Numbered from the stretch's first letter, positions 1 through 9,594 are shown. The stretch is DNA of 35,592 nt from Perkinsus marinus ATCC 50983 (GCF_000006405.1 NW_003213971.1:352234-387825), one strand, 5' to 3'. A program made the numbers and translations. The notes: generated by a model from the letters alone, not told the origin.

Positions 1-47
1 GTTTGGGGTAAATGGTGCAAACCACGACACTTGCTTCATCAACGGAC

Positions 48-1224
48 TCAACTCGAGGACGAGGACGATGTTGACGATAATGATGCTGCTGGTCTTCCGA
101 TATCAGTAGTCGATCTCGCCGTAGCTCCTTCGGATGGGGTCCAGAGGTCCACCAGGCGCTCCTCAAGAATGAACCTTTCGGGTCGGCCAGTGAGGTGAAT
201 CACGTGAGCGTTAGCCGTACCGATGCTCTTTGTATTTCTGATCGTCCTCAAAGGCTTCCTCATACGTCCACCCGATATTCTCAAGGCACTTGATGCAGAA
301 ACACACTCTGTGAGGAAATACGCATATGGTCAACTACGTGTGCTGGAGAGAATACGAAAACACTGGGGGAATTCTTATTGATTACTCAACACTTCAACTC
401 GAACTGTGTGAACTCCTGAGCTCAGCTGAGGAAAGCGAACATATATTTCTCCAACACTGCAAGCAGGGGGAGCAACCAGGAATCGAACCCACGACTGACC
501 TTATGGAGTGCATTCCAGTAGTCATAATAGTGTCTTCCTGTGGACCGAGAACAACATTAACCAGAGACTCCAGCAGCAGAGCCGCGCCCGTTCGCCCACG
601 GAAGTTCGAACCTGAGCGGACGATATATTAAAAGTCGATTGAGACTATATCTGGAATCACAAGCAGTGTTGGAATATATGCTCGCTTTCCTCAGCTTTGA
701 ACTTTGGAGTTTGCTCAATAATTAGAGAAATTCACATACGAACTTGGATAGGAGTATACAGAAGCCATTGAAAACTTCCTCGAATTTCCTCAGTTTTGTC
801 ACCAACACATGTGGTTGACCATGTGCATATCTTGCCACTTCGACCACAAGACAACATTTGTTGACAACAACACAATACTGAAAGTGGATGCGATAACAAA
901 TTGTCATTGCATCCATTGTTAGTGTTAAACAAGCCCGGCCGATCACTGAGGCCGTATACGCGAATGAGTTGAGTAAAAACCTCAAATGAACACATCGCTC
1001 TTTCTCATTGTACACTTCGCTACACTGAAGTACAGTGATAATATTCCATCACGACCAAGCAGGAAGACCTTACTCAGCAAGTGGCTCCTACGGGCAAGAT
1101 GGGTGTGACAATTAGCACACCGATAGATTGAGCCCAAGGTACGTAGGAAACTGTTATCAGTTGAGTATGGCCCGAAAGGGTCCTCCTCAGGTTCGTCTAA
1201 TGCCGCGGTAAACAGTCTACCCAT
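48..1224 (-). CDS. Yippee-like (YPEL) zinc-binding protein, 4 exons
   Basis: Model: exons 1224-1074, 611-500, 307-221 and 174-48, 477 nt in phase, 158 aa. The first Met opens MGRLF, as in fungal Yippee proteins. Two zinc-binding CxxC pairs are seen: CANC at residues 36-39 in exon 1 and CIKC at 92-95 in exon 3. They are separated by exactly 52 residues, which is the Yippee/Mis18-fold signature C-X2-C-X52-C-X2-C. Other family landmarks are LVNVVLGPQED, TTGMHSI, IGWTYEEAFE and QKYKEHRFILE. The C-terminus after about residue 120 is Ser-rich and not conserved. YPEL proteins are small, highly conserved nuclear/cytosolic proteins; the CRBN and Mis18 domains share their fold. Introns 1 (462 bp) and 2 (192 bp) each hold a family-1 MITE, while intron 3 is a plain 46 bp. 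The exact spacing supports the splice model strongly. No expression evidence is available. Confidence 0.88.
306..459 (-). repeat. Family-1 MITE copy a, in YPEL intron 2
   Basis: Read on the minus strand it starts CAGTGTTGGAG, keeps the internal CTCAGCTGAG core and ACCATATGCG segment, and ends near TTTCCTCACAGAGTG. The terminal CACAG is the predicted 3' splice site of YPEL exon 3, so the last bases of the element sit at the exon edge. No convincing 8-bp target duplication remains (about 4/8). Confidence 0.8.
664..842 (+). mobile_element. Family-1 hAT-like MITE copy b, in YPEL intron 1
   Basis: Starts CAGTGTTGGAATATATG and ends near CTTGCCACTTCG. It is flanked by ATCACAAG (656-663) and ACCACAAG (843-850), a 7/8 match for an 8-bp target duplication. 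It lies entirely within YPEL intron 1, antisense to the gene. Confidence 0.85.
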
Positions 1225-1942
1225 AAAACAATAGAAAGCACAAACATATCTATTCTCTAGTGTGGTTAACAACAGTTCAACGGAGTTGAACTCAACACTG
1301 TTACGCATACACTATATCGACTTCATAACAATAACACACTCATGAAGACTGGCCCCTAAACAGCAACAGCTGCATGCCTCGCCTTTTCTATATTCCGTGT
1401 CTCATCAAGGGAAATACGGGGTTGCAAACTTCATACTTTGGTATCACTTTCGTAATACAAACACTCCACAGAGCTGAGCGTTGGATTTCTGATGGTAAAA
1501 ACGGTAAACCAACTCACAGCTGCAGAGCCTTCATATCAAGGCCAATACACTGGACCTCTTTAGGCTACAAAGCTAGATAGCATAAGTCTCTACTAAAGAA
1601 AGGGAATGTCTCGCTGTCTATGATGTCTCATTATTCACATGAACGAATCAAAGACTCTTCCTAATTCAGTGACAGAGGCCACGCGAAGACGGGACCATGT
1701 GTCTGTGTGAGTAGCAGAAGGCCGTTGAAAGAGTACTTCAACCCCACAGCATCGTGGATAGGTGCGAATCGGTCAAGCACGACCATCCAAAACGAATACT
1801 AAGTTCGTCCCTGCTCCAGTGATGAACTCAAATCAACTCAGGTTGATATCATCAAATATTAGCGCTAGTTTTCAAACCTCAGAAGACTATCAAAAAGTCT
1901 CGTCCTTCAACTGTCCTCAGATACTCAGCGTCACAAATACAC
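1225..1942. other. Intergenic, YPEL to DHHC gene
   Basis: About 720 bp between the YPEL start codon and the stop of the next gene on the same strand. Small ORFs on the plus strand (1374-1580, 1762-1956) show no family features. Nothing else was recognised. It should hold the YPEL promoter and the DHHC 3' UTR. Confidence 0.5.
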
Positions 1943-4055
1943 CTATAGAGCGGTGATAGTCCGGTTTGTTGGTAGTGACACAGAAGCGAGGGAGTTAATC
2001 TTCGAGGACATTTGCTCGGTTAGGTCAATGTTCACGTCGGATGGACTCACAAGGCCATCACCAGGCGGTATCTGATAACCCCATTCGGAATCATCTTCGC
2101 CTAGGTGTGGTATGGCAGCACGGGCGGCGCTGTTATCCACGCTCTCAACGCTACTCTGAAAAAAAGGAACATTATATCGGGAAACGACCCAAGACATACC
2201 ACGCCTCCGCCACTTCCTGTAACTCGATGCCGCGATGTATCAGGCAGCAGAGGTTTCCCATCCCCTCTGAAGTTAGAAGACCAACGTCGTGTACGCGGCT
2301 TCAGAGAGCCGATTCGAGGGAGATTTCTCGGGGGGATCTGCAGAGGCTCTTTCGAACAGACCACGAGCACAGAGCACCTACCACAGTGCCCGACCTTCTG
2401 TCGAATTTGGAACCTCTCCGACGCCGCCACTTGAATATACTATGTTTTACATTCCCTGCTGAGCCTCGGTAATAGGGGTTGTCAATACAGCCATGTTCCG
2501 AGGAGTATACACCTTTGATTTGCTCATACGTTGTTTGTGCTGTAAGGAGTAGGTAAGTGTGGTAGCCAGTGAGGCCAAGGACAAACCACATGAAGAGACC
2601 GCAGTAAATGAGGATTATCAGTGTAACCGGAGACTCAGCTATCGCATCTGAAAGGTGACTCAGGATAGTGCTCGGAAGGGTTGCTTGGATGTGAGCTACT
2701 TCCAAAGCCTTGGTCATTCTCTGCGGAGAGATCTACGTACTGCACTATCGTGAGGGCTAACGCCCATAATGTCAGAACTGTAGTGCAAAGTAAGAAAACG
2801 TAGAAGACTCTAAAGAAGAAAACACATGACACAGTTGATTCGAACGTGAACCGTAAAGGTCGACTGCAGGCAACACTAATTCATCACAAAAACAGTAGAC
2901 CAGTGACACATTGAATCACTATTCCTCACAGAAGCACCCCATGAGTTCGCGATAATGCCAACAGTCTTTCCGAGTAAGAAACCAAGCAAATGAAGAGAGC
3001 AGTGTCTTCAACTCACCCATAGTTGCCGTCGGCGATGCAGTTTCCCACCCAGGGACAGTGATGATCAAAACGCTGTATACAAACGTTACACACTGAACAA
3101 TGAGTCGTCCTAGGAGGACGATAAATGTGACAAGTCGTGCAGTATCTGCCAACGATCACTTGAGAAAAGATGAAATACGGGTGCGGTGGCACTTTAGTCG
3201 AAATGGGTGACAGCTCACAGTGCAGTCCTGAAACCGTGGCGGTGGTCTCGTCCGATGCTACAAAAAAATTCTATCGTAATGAACATCCATAGGCGTATTG
3301 CTACCTCGTCTATCACAGAGTCGTAGTATTCCGCGTGATGCTCAAGTCGTGGTATAATACCAGGGTCAGAGTATATTGTAATCATTAGCAAACATAGAGT
3401 CACAATTTGTAGTATGACAAACGGCACACCATTCCCCCACCCGAACGCCTGAGACGGAACATAACGAGCATCGAGAGAAGAGCTTCGACTACTCACCGGG
3501 GCTACAAATATATCTCCCAATACGGCCGGTATAACAATGGCGAGTAAAGTACCGTAACCTTGATACCAATCTGGCCTGAGGAATCAACAGTCACAACAGC
3601 GTCTACGGACGAGTCCTGCGATAAACTACTGGGTGGTTATTACCCCGTTATGAGCCAGCCGCGACACCAAATCTTAACATCACCATAGCAAGGCCGAGCT
3701 ACGTATGAGAAGCCTGAAATCAATGACTTTATACATTCTAAATGCTTTATAATATAACACGTGTTTCGACAGACACAATATTTCAACAGCACCCGTAGTG
3801 TAACGGTATCATACAAGCTTCCCATGCTTGTGTCCCGGGTTCGACTCCCGGCGGGTGCAGTTTTTCCGAATTTTCATCGGTTTTATTGTAATCGTTGTTT
3901 CCTTGCATATTACTCGTCAATGAAACATCGGGAAGATTACTCGACTGCAATGTCCCCGGACCATGCCGCTTCATCTCGAACCCACTAGGCGAGTCACCAC
4001 CCTCCTTTAACGATGTCAACCGCGGTTCTGACGGACGACCATTGTGAACGCTCAT
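1943..4055 (-). CDS. DHHC-type palmitoyltransferase, 9 exons
   Basis: Protein S-acyltransferase of internal membranes. Model exons: 4055-3914, 3713-3644, 3575-3497, 3448-3305, 3246-3017, 2809-2737, 2708-2382, 2337-2200 and 2155-1943 (about 471 aa). Visible features: TM1 about 76-95, TM2 about 104-122 followed by SDPGIIPR, a Cys-rich domain starting [12 protein letters not shown], the DHHC motif at 206-209 (acyl-accepting Cys209) followed by PWVGNC, TM3 about 223-245, TM4 about 274-295, then [13 protein letters not shown] with the family TTxE motif at 305-308. Exon 2 has a [12 protein letters not shown]-terminal signature common in plant-type PATs. The tail is long and Ser/Arg-rich. Weak points: the acceptor near 3247 (ACGAG) and the exon 6/7 junction, which needs a 22-28-nt intron or a sequence error. 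Intron 1 (3913-3714) encloses a tRNA-Gly gene on the other strand. Confidence 0.88.
3789..3859 (+). tRNA. tRNA-Gly (anticodon CCC)
   Basis: The 71-nt cloverleaf has acceptor GCACCCG pairing perfectly with CGGGTGC and discriminator A. The anticodon arm is CAAGC-TTCCCAT-GCTTG, giving CCC, and the T arm is CCGGG-TTCGACT-CCCGG. No intron. A T-run (3861-3865) follows one base later as Pol III terminator. It lies inside intron 1 of the palmitoyltransferase gene, transcribed in the opposite direction. Confidence 0.97.
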
Positions 4056-4256
4056 GCCACTCAGCCTACCGCACACAGAATCATAGCCCGGTGTTATCAC
4101 ACAACACGACTGTCCACATCAAATTTAATAATGGATTTCACACTCCGGTACATGATAGAACGATAAAACGAAAGTGCACATCCAAACAGCAGCGGAAGCA
4201 TTACAACTACTGATACGCACCCAGAGTTTAACAAGAGATGAAGGATCGTTAGTTGA

Positions 4257-5658
4257 TCAACAAGTCGCTCGAAACACAGGCACAAGTATAACACCATAAC
4301 ACTGCTGTAAGCATAAGTATAGTCAGTTACTCAGCGGGAGTACTTGGTCGACCAGGGGCCTCCAACCCCGCGGCAGTCCTTCCCTAATGCAAAAAGGATG
4401 GAAGCTGCAGACACCGGATCTTAGTTCACCTGCGCAGCATGGCAAGCAAGTACTTCCTGCATATCAGCAGGAGGGAGAGCAAACTCGTCCACTTCTTCAG
4501 TCATCGTCCAACCATCCGCACCATCAGGAGCATCGAATCCAATCTAAATCACAGCATCCGCTGAACTCCAGATTTTGAGGGAGTCAATGATAATAATACT
4601 GTCATTTCTTTTATTCACTTTTTCATTCATCTAATCTTCTATTCATTCTCTTATTATTCCATTATCTTATAATTTCATTCTTCACACTTTTATTAATTCT
4701 TTTATTATTTGATTCATTGTGTTGTTCTACAGTATTCGTCACGATCATTACCAGAATCATAATCACATAAGAATTCAAATACTACGTAAATAACGACTGA
4801 CGTTTTCTCTCACCTCGAAATCGAAAGGCTGTCCATTTCGGGATGGAGACAGCTGATTAGTATAATCCTTCAAGTACCTCATTCCACACCATCGCACCAC
4901 TTGCAGTAACACAGCGATAGCAACCAGTCCGAGTAGAACAGACCTACAAATTATGCGGATACTCAGAATCACACAAGCAGGCACCTACGATTCGACAGCG
5001 ACGTGGTGGTCAGCCTCCCCAGATGCTGCCCGTATAAGCACTAGCAGGACCACCATGGGCTCAAAGATAACCCCATAACGGAGCATCAATAAAGCCCGAC
5101 GCACCCTAGGCCGCAGTGGAGGCCATCCAGCTACCGACTAAAACGCTGACTTCAGCACAACCACTGTTGTAGGAATATATGTTGTTCGCTTTCCTCAGCT
5201 GAGATCCGGCGTTTCCTCGCTAATTTTTGAAGTTTACATGCGAATTCGGTGAAAGTGTATAGGATCAACATATGTGGATGATCATGTGCATATTTCCCCC
5301 CTCCCCCCCCACACAAAAAGCAGAACGACCCACTGGACTGTACCCGACCTACCACCCAAATAGTAAGTTCTGAGAAAGTCGTCCAAACTACTCCTAGACG
5401 GGAAATACTCAGCCAACCGCCCCAGGCCATACGGTCCGAGGAAACTAACTCAAATAATGTAAAACACGTTACCCGAGACTCCATTCCTCGCAAATCGGGA
5501 ATCGTCTGAAGAATCGTCTTATAAAAGTACAGACTCATACGAACTACCTTTCCCCTCGAAACACAAATAACATTTGTGGACATCAGCTCCGCTAATGCCA
5601 CGGCCAGAATTGTTGTGAAAAAACAAAAGAATATTCGCGAGGACTGAGACAGCACCAT
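4257..5658 (-). CDS. Putative multi-pass membrane protein, about 7-8 exons, unrecognised
   Basis: I do not recognise the family. Start ATG 5658 opens a clear signal peptide (MVLSQSSRIFFCFFTTILAV). Phase-consistent exons: 5658-5548, 5505-5480, 5393-5353, a 13-nt microexon 5163-5151, 5105-4989, 4943-4814, 4543-4430, then a last piece ending 4257. Hydrophobic stretches appear in exon 5105-4989 (PMVVLLVLIRA) and exon 4943-4814 (VLLGLVAIAVLLQVV). They are followed by an acidic soluble tail (DGADGWTMTEEVDEF). Introns of 42 and 45 bp fit the local pattern. The intron 5352-5164 contains MITE copy c and takes its acceptor from that element's end. The donor at 5479 (GTCTCG) is poor, with GTAACG at 5473 as alternative, and the last exon is doubtful. 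The ORFs could also belong to two genes. Confidence 0.4.
4580..4760. other. AT-rich TTCATT-type tract in predicted intron
   Basis: A pyrimidine-biased, AT-rich stretch with many irregular TTCATT/TTATT units. It falls between predicted exons 4943-4814 and 4543-4430. No coding signal. Confidence 0.6.
5162..5300 (+). repeat. Family-1 MITE copy c, partial
   Basis: Begins CACTGTTGTAGGAATATATG and keeps the TTCGCTTTCCTCAGCTGAG core, then jumps to ATGTGGATGATCATGTGCAT. The central AATTTCC block is deleted and the right end runs into a C-rich tract. Read on the minus strand its end gives TTCCTACAACAG, the acceptor used in the model of the gene at 4257-5658. Confidence 0.75.
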
Positions 5659-6595
5659 AAGGGATCCATCCAGCTCTGAGAAATAGCATCCCCCCGAGTT
5701 TGATGACAGTGGGGAAAATGACGTTCCTAATATGATGACATTTACATCGGAAACTGATTGAACAATGTGTTGCTAGCCATACGTGGAAAATTCAAAATCA
5801 GTAGCATTATAGGTTTCTAAATTTTACACTATGTTGAAATACCCAGCGGAACATACTACCTTTCGAGGGCCCAATGTACTGTGAGAAAACCCCGGAGAAG
5901 GTGGACAGCTGAGCACACTCGCAACTGTTGACAGTACACAGAATCTACACAAGACCAATGTTCACTTTCCTCACCTAGGCTCAGGAGTTTTATACTCGGC
6001 AACTATCAAAGTTTACATACGAATTCGGGTACAAGTGTTCAGAAACTAATAAGAATTTCCCGAAATTTCCTCAGAATTTTCATATTGTCACCAACATACG
6101 CAGACAATCTGCATATTTTCCCACACTGTACAAGACAACTCACTAATAGCAGTCAGTAGTCTTACAAGGTCAAACACTGATAACCATAACTAAGCGTAAT
6201 CTTCCCAGGGAGTATAGTCGCAGCTGATGACAACGCGACAATAGGTATGCAAACCCAAGGCGAGAGGTCACGTGCCTAAAACCGGGACAAGTAACTATCC
6301 CGATCATAATCATCACAGCCGACCCCGCCAGTAACCGTGAGATTCCGTGAATGCTGATTTATCGTCATAAAAAGGCTGTTGCCCTATATATTCATCTACA
6401 AGAGCATACGATGAGCATAATGATTGTCATCCATTTTCGTGCAAATGGAGTTGTTGCGAATCGTGTTTTTTCGTCTTCTACTTACACACAGATGACATTT
6501 ACTAGCCCTGCACGAATCTTAGCGCTAGGGGCCTTTATACAATCACTTATTATGTTGAATAAGTTTTCACAAGGTCCTGTACACTGCGTTAATCC
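5659..6595. other. Intergenic with one MITE
   Basis: About 940 bp. Apart from MITE copy d (5956-6128) nothing was recognised. The plus ORF 6351-6599 has no family features. Confidence 0.45.
5956..6128 (+). mobile_element. Family-1 hAT-like MITE copy d
   Basis: Starts CAATGTTC with a small deletion next to the end, carries the full AGAATTTTCATATTGTCACC interior, and ends TTTTCCCACACTG. Flanks CACAAGAC (5948-5955) and TACAAGAC (6129-6136) match 7/8 as a target duplication. Confidence 0.88.
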
Positions 6596-7136
6596 CTAAT
6601 CACTCAAACTTCTGAGACAACCAGGAAATGAAGGGAACTTTCGAGACGAGGAGGACGAAGAGCCTACAAAAGCAAGCCATCTCTGGTGGCCAAACCACAT
6701 TCCGAACGTCCATAATAGCATCCGACCAACAATCAAACCTGACAAAACATCATTCACCTCCCTCCAAAAACCTCTCCTGCACGTGTTGGGATACATGTTC
6801 GCTTTCCTCAGCTGAGCTCGGAAGTTTCCTCACAAATTACAAGAATTTGAATGCTCAACTTGAGGTAGAAGTGTAAAAAAACCCGCAAAAATTTCCCAAA
6901 AATTTCCCAAATTTTTCTTATTGTCACCTGCGCAGCACTACTCTCATGTTACTACCTATCGAGCCTATATCCCCAAGCATGCCCGCTAGGTGGACCATAG
7001 ACTCCCCACGTTTGAACCCTTCTAATACGTCGGACAGATAGAACGATTCACCCATCTCCATGAGCGGCAGTAACACGACTGGAATGAGTAGTAGTACATG
7101 GGCCACCTGAAAGCTACGGCTTGTTGGTGTTTTCAT
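6596..7136 (-). CDS. Small signal-peptide protein with a MITE intron
   Basis: Unrecognised. Exon 1 is 7136-6928 and exon 2 is 6776-6596, 390 nt in phase, about 129 aa. Exon 1 starts MKTPTSRS and then a strong hydrophobic stretch (VAHVLLLIPVVLLPLM), a signal peptide or anchor. Exon 2 encodes RGFWREVNDVLSGLIVGRM and ends with a Ser-rich tail. The 151-bp intron (6927-6777) coincides with MITE copy e. The splice junctions read CGCAG|GTGACA and GTGCAG|GAG, so GCAGG is repeated at both ends. Without splicing, the frame closes just inside the element. More exons could exist downstream. Confidence 0.45.
6778..6928 (+). mobile_element. Family-1 MITE copy e, coincident with an intron
   Basis: Starts CACGTGTTGGGATACATG, has the CTCAGCTGAGCTC core and an A/T-rich AATTTCCC interior, and stops abruptly at ATTGTCACC. 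About 40 bp of the consensus right end are missing. Flanked by the direct repeat CCTGC (6776-6780 and 6927-6931). Confidence 0.75.
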
Positions 7137-7138
7137 AA

Positions 7139-7450
7139 TGGAGTTTCACCCGTGTTATGAAAAACACTAGTGAAACGCAGATTTCACATTAGCTGTGATA
7201 TGGAGTGATTTGTCCAGTGTTGGAATATATGCTCGTTTGCCTCAGCTGAGCTCAGGAGTATCCTCACTAATAATGGAGATATATACACAAATTTGGGTAG
7301 GAGTGTTCCGAAAATCAACAACAGTCTCTCGAAATTTCCTCAAATTTTTCATATTGTCACCGACATATGTAGCTGACCATGTACATATCTTCCCACACTG
7401 GATTTGTCCAGTGTTTTCAATTCATTTTATATCACTTCACGTAAAACGGG
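7139..7450 (+). repeat. Family-2 MITE interrupted by a family-1 MITE
   Basis: The left half (GGAGTTTCACCCGTG then ATGAAAAACACTAGTGA, 7139-7206) and right half (TATCACTTCACGTAAAACGGG, ending about 7450) are split by the family-1 element at 7215-7400. The outermost right end is lost after ACGGG. Confidence 0.8.
7215..7400 (+). mobile_element. Family-1 hAT-like MITE copy f, full length
   Basis: Reference copy, 186 bp. Ends are CAGTGTTGGAA and TTCCCACACTG, near-perfect terminal inverted repeats. A perfect 8-bp target duplication, GATTTGTC, lies at 7207-7214 and 7401-7408. The ends and 8-bp duplication fit the hAT superfamily. No transposase ORF, so non-autonomous. Confidence 0.93.
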
Positions 7451-8280
7451 CCTTATCACCAGCATGATCAATAAGGCCATCCTCTTAGGAGCTCTCATCC
7501 TCAGCTGAGCCTCTCGTCGCTGAACTCTCGCTACATTCATTATAACCCGCGTAGTCGGCGTCATCGCTAACCGAGCGAACCGTTTAAATGGACTCGATGA
7601 ACCTAGATGTAAACTCGCCCAACTTTTCCCATTAGAAAAAAGGACCCCTCACTTGGCGTTGTAGTGAAGTTCCTTTCAGTGGAAGTCAGCGATTCGGTAT
7701 CATCCAACTCGTCATCATCTTGTCCCGATATAAAAGCTCCTGATGGTAGCCGTACCAGTTCGGGCTTGGCACTCCCCTCGGCTGATGGGGATACCGACAT
7801 ATCCAGCAAGTGGTCTGTTGTGGGCGAGCGCTACTTTCGGAGACAGAATGCTTCTTGTCAACCAAAGAATTGTCGAAATGTAGTTGAATGCGAAAATGTC
7901 GCCCGCGCACTTGCGGGCAATTGGTTTCGCTTTTCGAGATTAACATTTTACCCATGTTGTTAATTTTTTCTGTTTTTTCGTTAACATTTAAGTCCTGGGT
8001 TGCTGAAATGCCGAAGAGGTTGATGTAATTCCCTATTTATTCGAAGCAGAGTTCTTTCTTTTTCTAAAAGAATTTGTTGATTTCTTTTTCATTATTTCCT
8101 TCAAAATTTTTTGAAAAGAAACGAGAAAGAAATGAATATAATTTAATTATTCAAATTTTGAAGGTTTAGGAGTTTAGTTTAACCAACGACGCGCATATAC
8201 GTGCGTTTAGTATACGTGCATGTGCGTTCAGAGTAAATTGACTTGAACAGGATCCTTTGGCGTAAAAGCATGCTCCGGCG

Positions 8281-8364
8281 CACACTGTTACAAATTGTAA
8301 CAGTGTGAGAACAACCAGAAAGTTTACTGTATTGCAACTTACAATACAGTAAACTACCTGGTTG
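8281..8364. repeat. Two adjacent strong hairpins
   Basis: Hairpin 1 (8281-8307): 13-bp perfect arms CACACTGTTACAA / TTGTAACAGTGTG with a 1-nt centre. Hairpin 2 (8312-8364): perfect 13-bp inner arms GTTTACTGTATTG / CAATACAGTAAAC around a 7-nt loop, extended outwards by imperfect CAACCAG / CTGGTTG pairing. Confidence 0.85.
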
Positions 8365-9249
8365 GGAACTTCTCACCCGACCCTACCGATCCGGTTGATT
8401 TGTGAAGATTTCGTGACCTTCACACATCAATCGCTTCCAACAATACGGGCCATGCAGATGCATGATCCCGATAATGATGATCATCAGACAGAATGAAACA
8501 GTGCGTGCAGAGCGAATTCACTCAAGGATTTGTTGTTGGTGCTTCTCTGCCGCTTCCAACGATCCCGTGTCCGCAGGAATCGACTGGTATCAAAGGGAAA
8601 GAGCGTCACAAATCAAATCAAACGGTTAATTAGCGTGCCGGATACGCAGTATCCCATGATACATCTGATAGCAACAGTCATCAATATCGGACGCATACAT
8701 AATCGTCGTCGCTCGCGTCATTCATCGCTAAGTAGTCTTGTGATTGCCAAGTTGCGTTTGAGTAAAGAGCGTCACATATGTTTGCTCAATGTGATGGAAT
8801 TCTCAATACATCTGGATTCCTATATCTCATGGTGCAGAGTTCGCGGATGCCGCTATTGAAGGGACCGAAAATCTGTCGTCGAGAGGAACTGAATATACAA
8901 TCAGCGAAATCGATTTCCGCCTTTTCTCGAAATTTAACTTACTTCAGACATGCCGGCGAAGTTTTTTTTGTGGAAACAGAATTATACACGTTTGACATGG
9001 TAGATTATACGAGTCACAAGTGAAACGTTGACCATCAACCTTAACCAATCAAACAAATAAACAGAGCCCGCGAAGTTGATTGTACTAATGACACATGAAA
9101 TTGATTTTTCTATCGAGCGCGCTGGCGAAATTGATCTTACTAAGGCCTATCTTGGCTCGGATGATGACTCGCTCGGCGAAGTTGATCTTACTAAACGCGG
9201 AATAGGCCTTTAAAAGGTGTAGTAACTTACTACCACCTGAGAATGTAGT

Positions 9250-9592
9250 TTATACGCCCTTTCCGGATGACGATGGCAAAGCGCCCTTTTTGAATTTTGG
9301 TTCACATTGACAATCTTGATGCTGACGCTTTTGACACTTGAACTTGCGTGCAACATTATCATTCTTGCCTGTTCCTTGCTCAAACTTGCACGAAAGATGG
9401 TATTGAGTGCCCAGGTGAATCGGACGATTAGGGTCGGTCAGTTCGAGAGCTCCTAAAGTCAAATTATCTCTTTTGACGCAGGCTCCTGCTCCCATCACGT
9501 GAGAGGTGATTGCCTCGTCAAATATCATGGTTAAACCAGGCAGTGACATAGAAAGGCTATTGCCCATCCATATCGCCTCGCTTGAGTGCTTG
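9250..9592 (-). CDS. Unidentified ORF, Cys- and Lys-rich C-terminus
   Basis: An open frame of about 105-127 aa ending at 9250. The upstream start at 9633 lies in the palindrome at 9595-9635, so I favour a start near MGNSLSMSL or an unseen upstream exon. The C-terminal third is basic with clustered Cys (KFKCQKRQHQDCQCEPKFK). No family recognised. It could be the last exon of a longer gene. Confidence 0.3.
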
Positions 9593-9594
9593 AA

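Larger units (their letters stand above)
7137..9249. other. Repeat-rich intergenic region
   Basis: About 2.1 kb with nested MITEs (7139-7450), hairpins (8281-8364) and an AT-rich stretch (about 7960-8170). ORFs at 7603-7963 and 8530-9023 have no recognisable domain; overlapping ORFs on both strands at 7603-7963 could be decayed exons. Confidence 0.45.

Noticed and set aside
468-500. Minus-strand tRNA (GGTTCGATTCC B box)
   Set aside because: The T stem mispairs, no matching 5' acceptor exists, and the sequence lies within YPEL intron 2.
722-1015. Minus-strand ORFs read as a frameshifted YPEL second half
   Set aside because: The true second half lies in exons at 611-500 and 307-221; this stretch is intron 1 with a MITE.
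2041-2472. Plus-strand ORFs over the DHHC gene C-terminus
   Set aside because: Antisense shadows of exons 7-9, which are supported by family similarity and phase.
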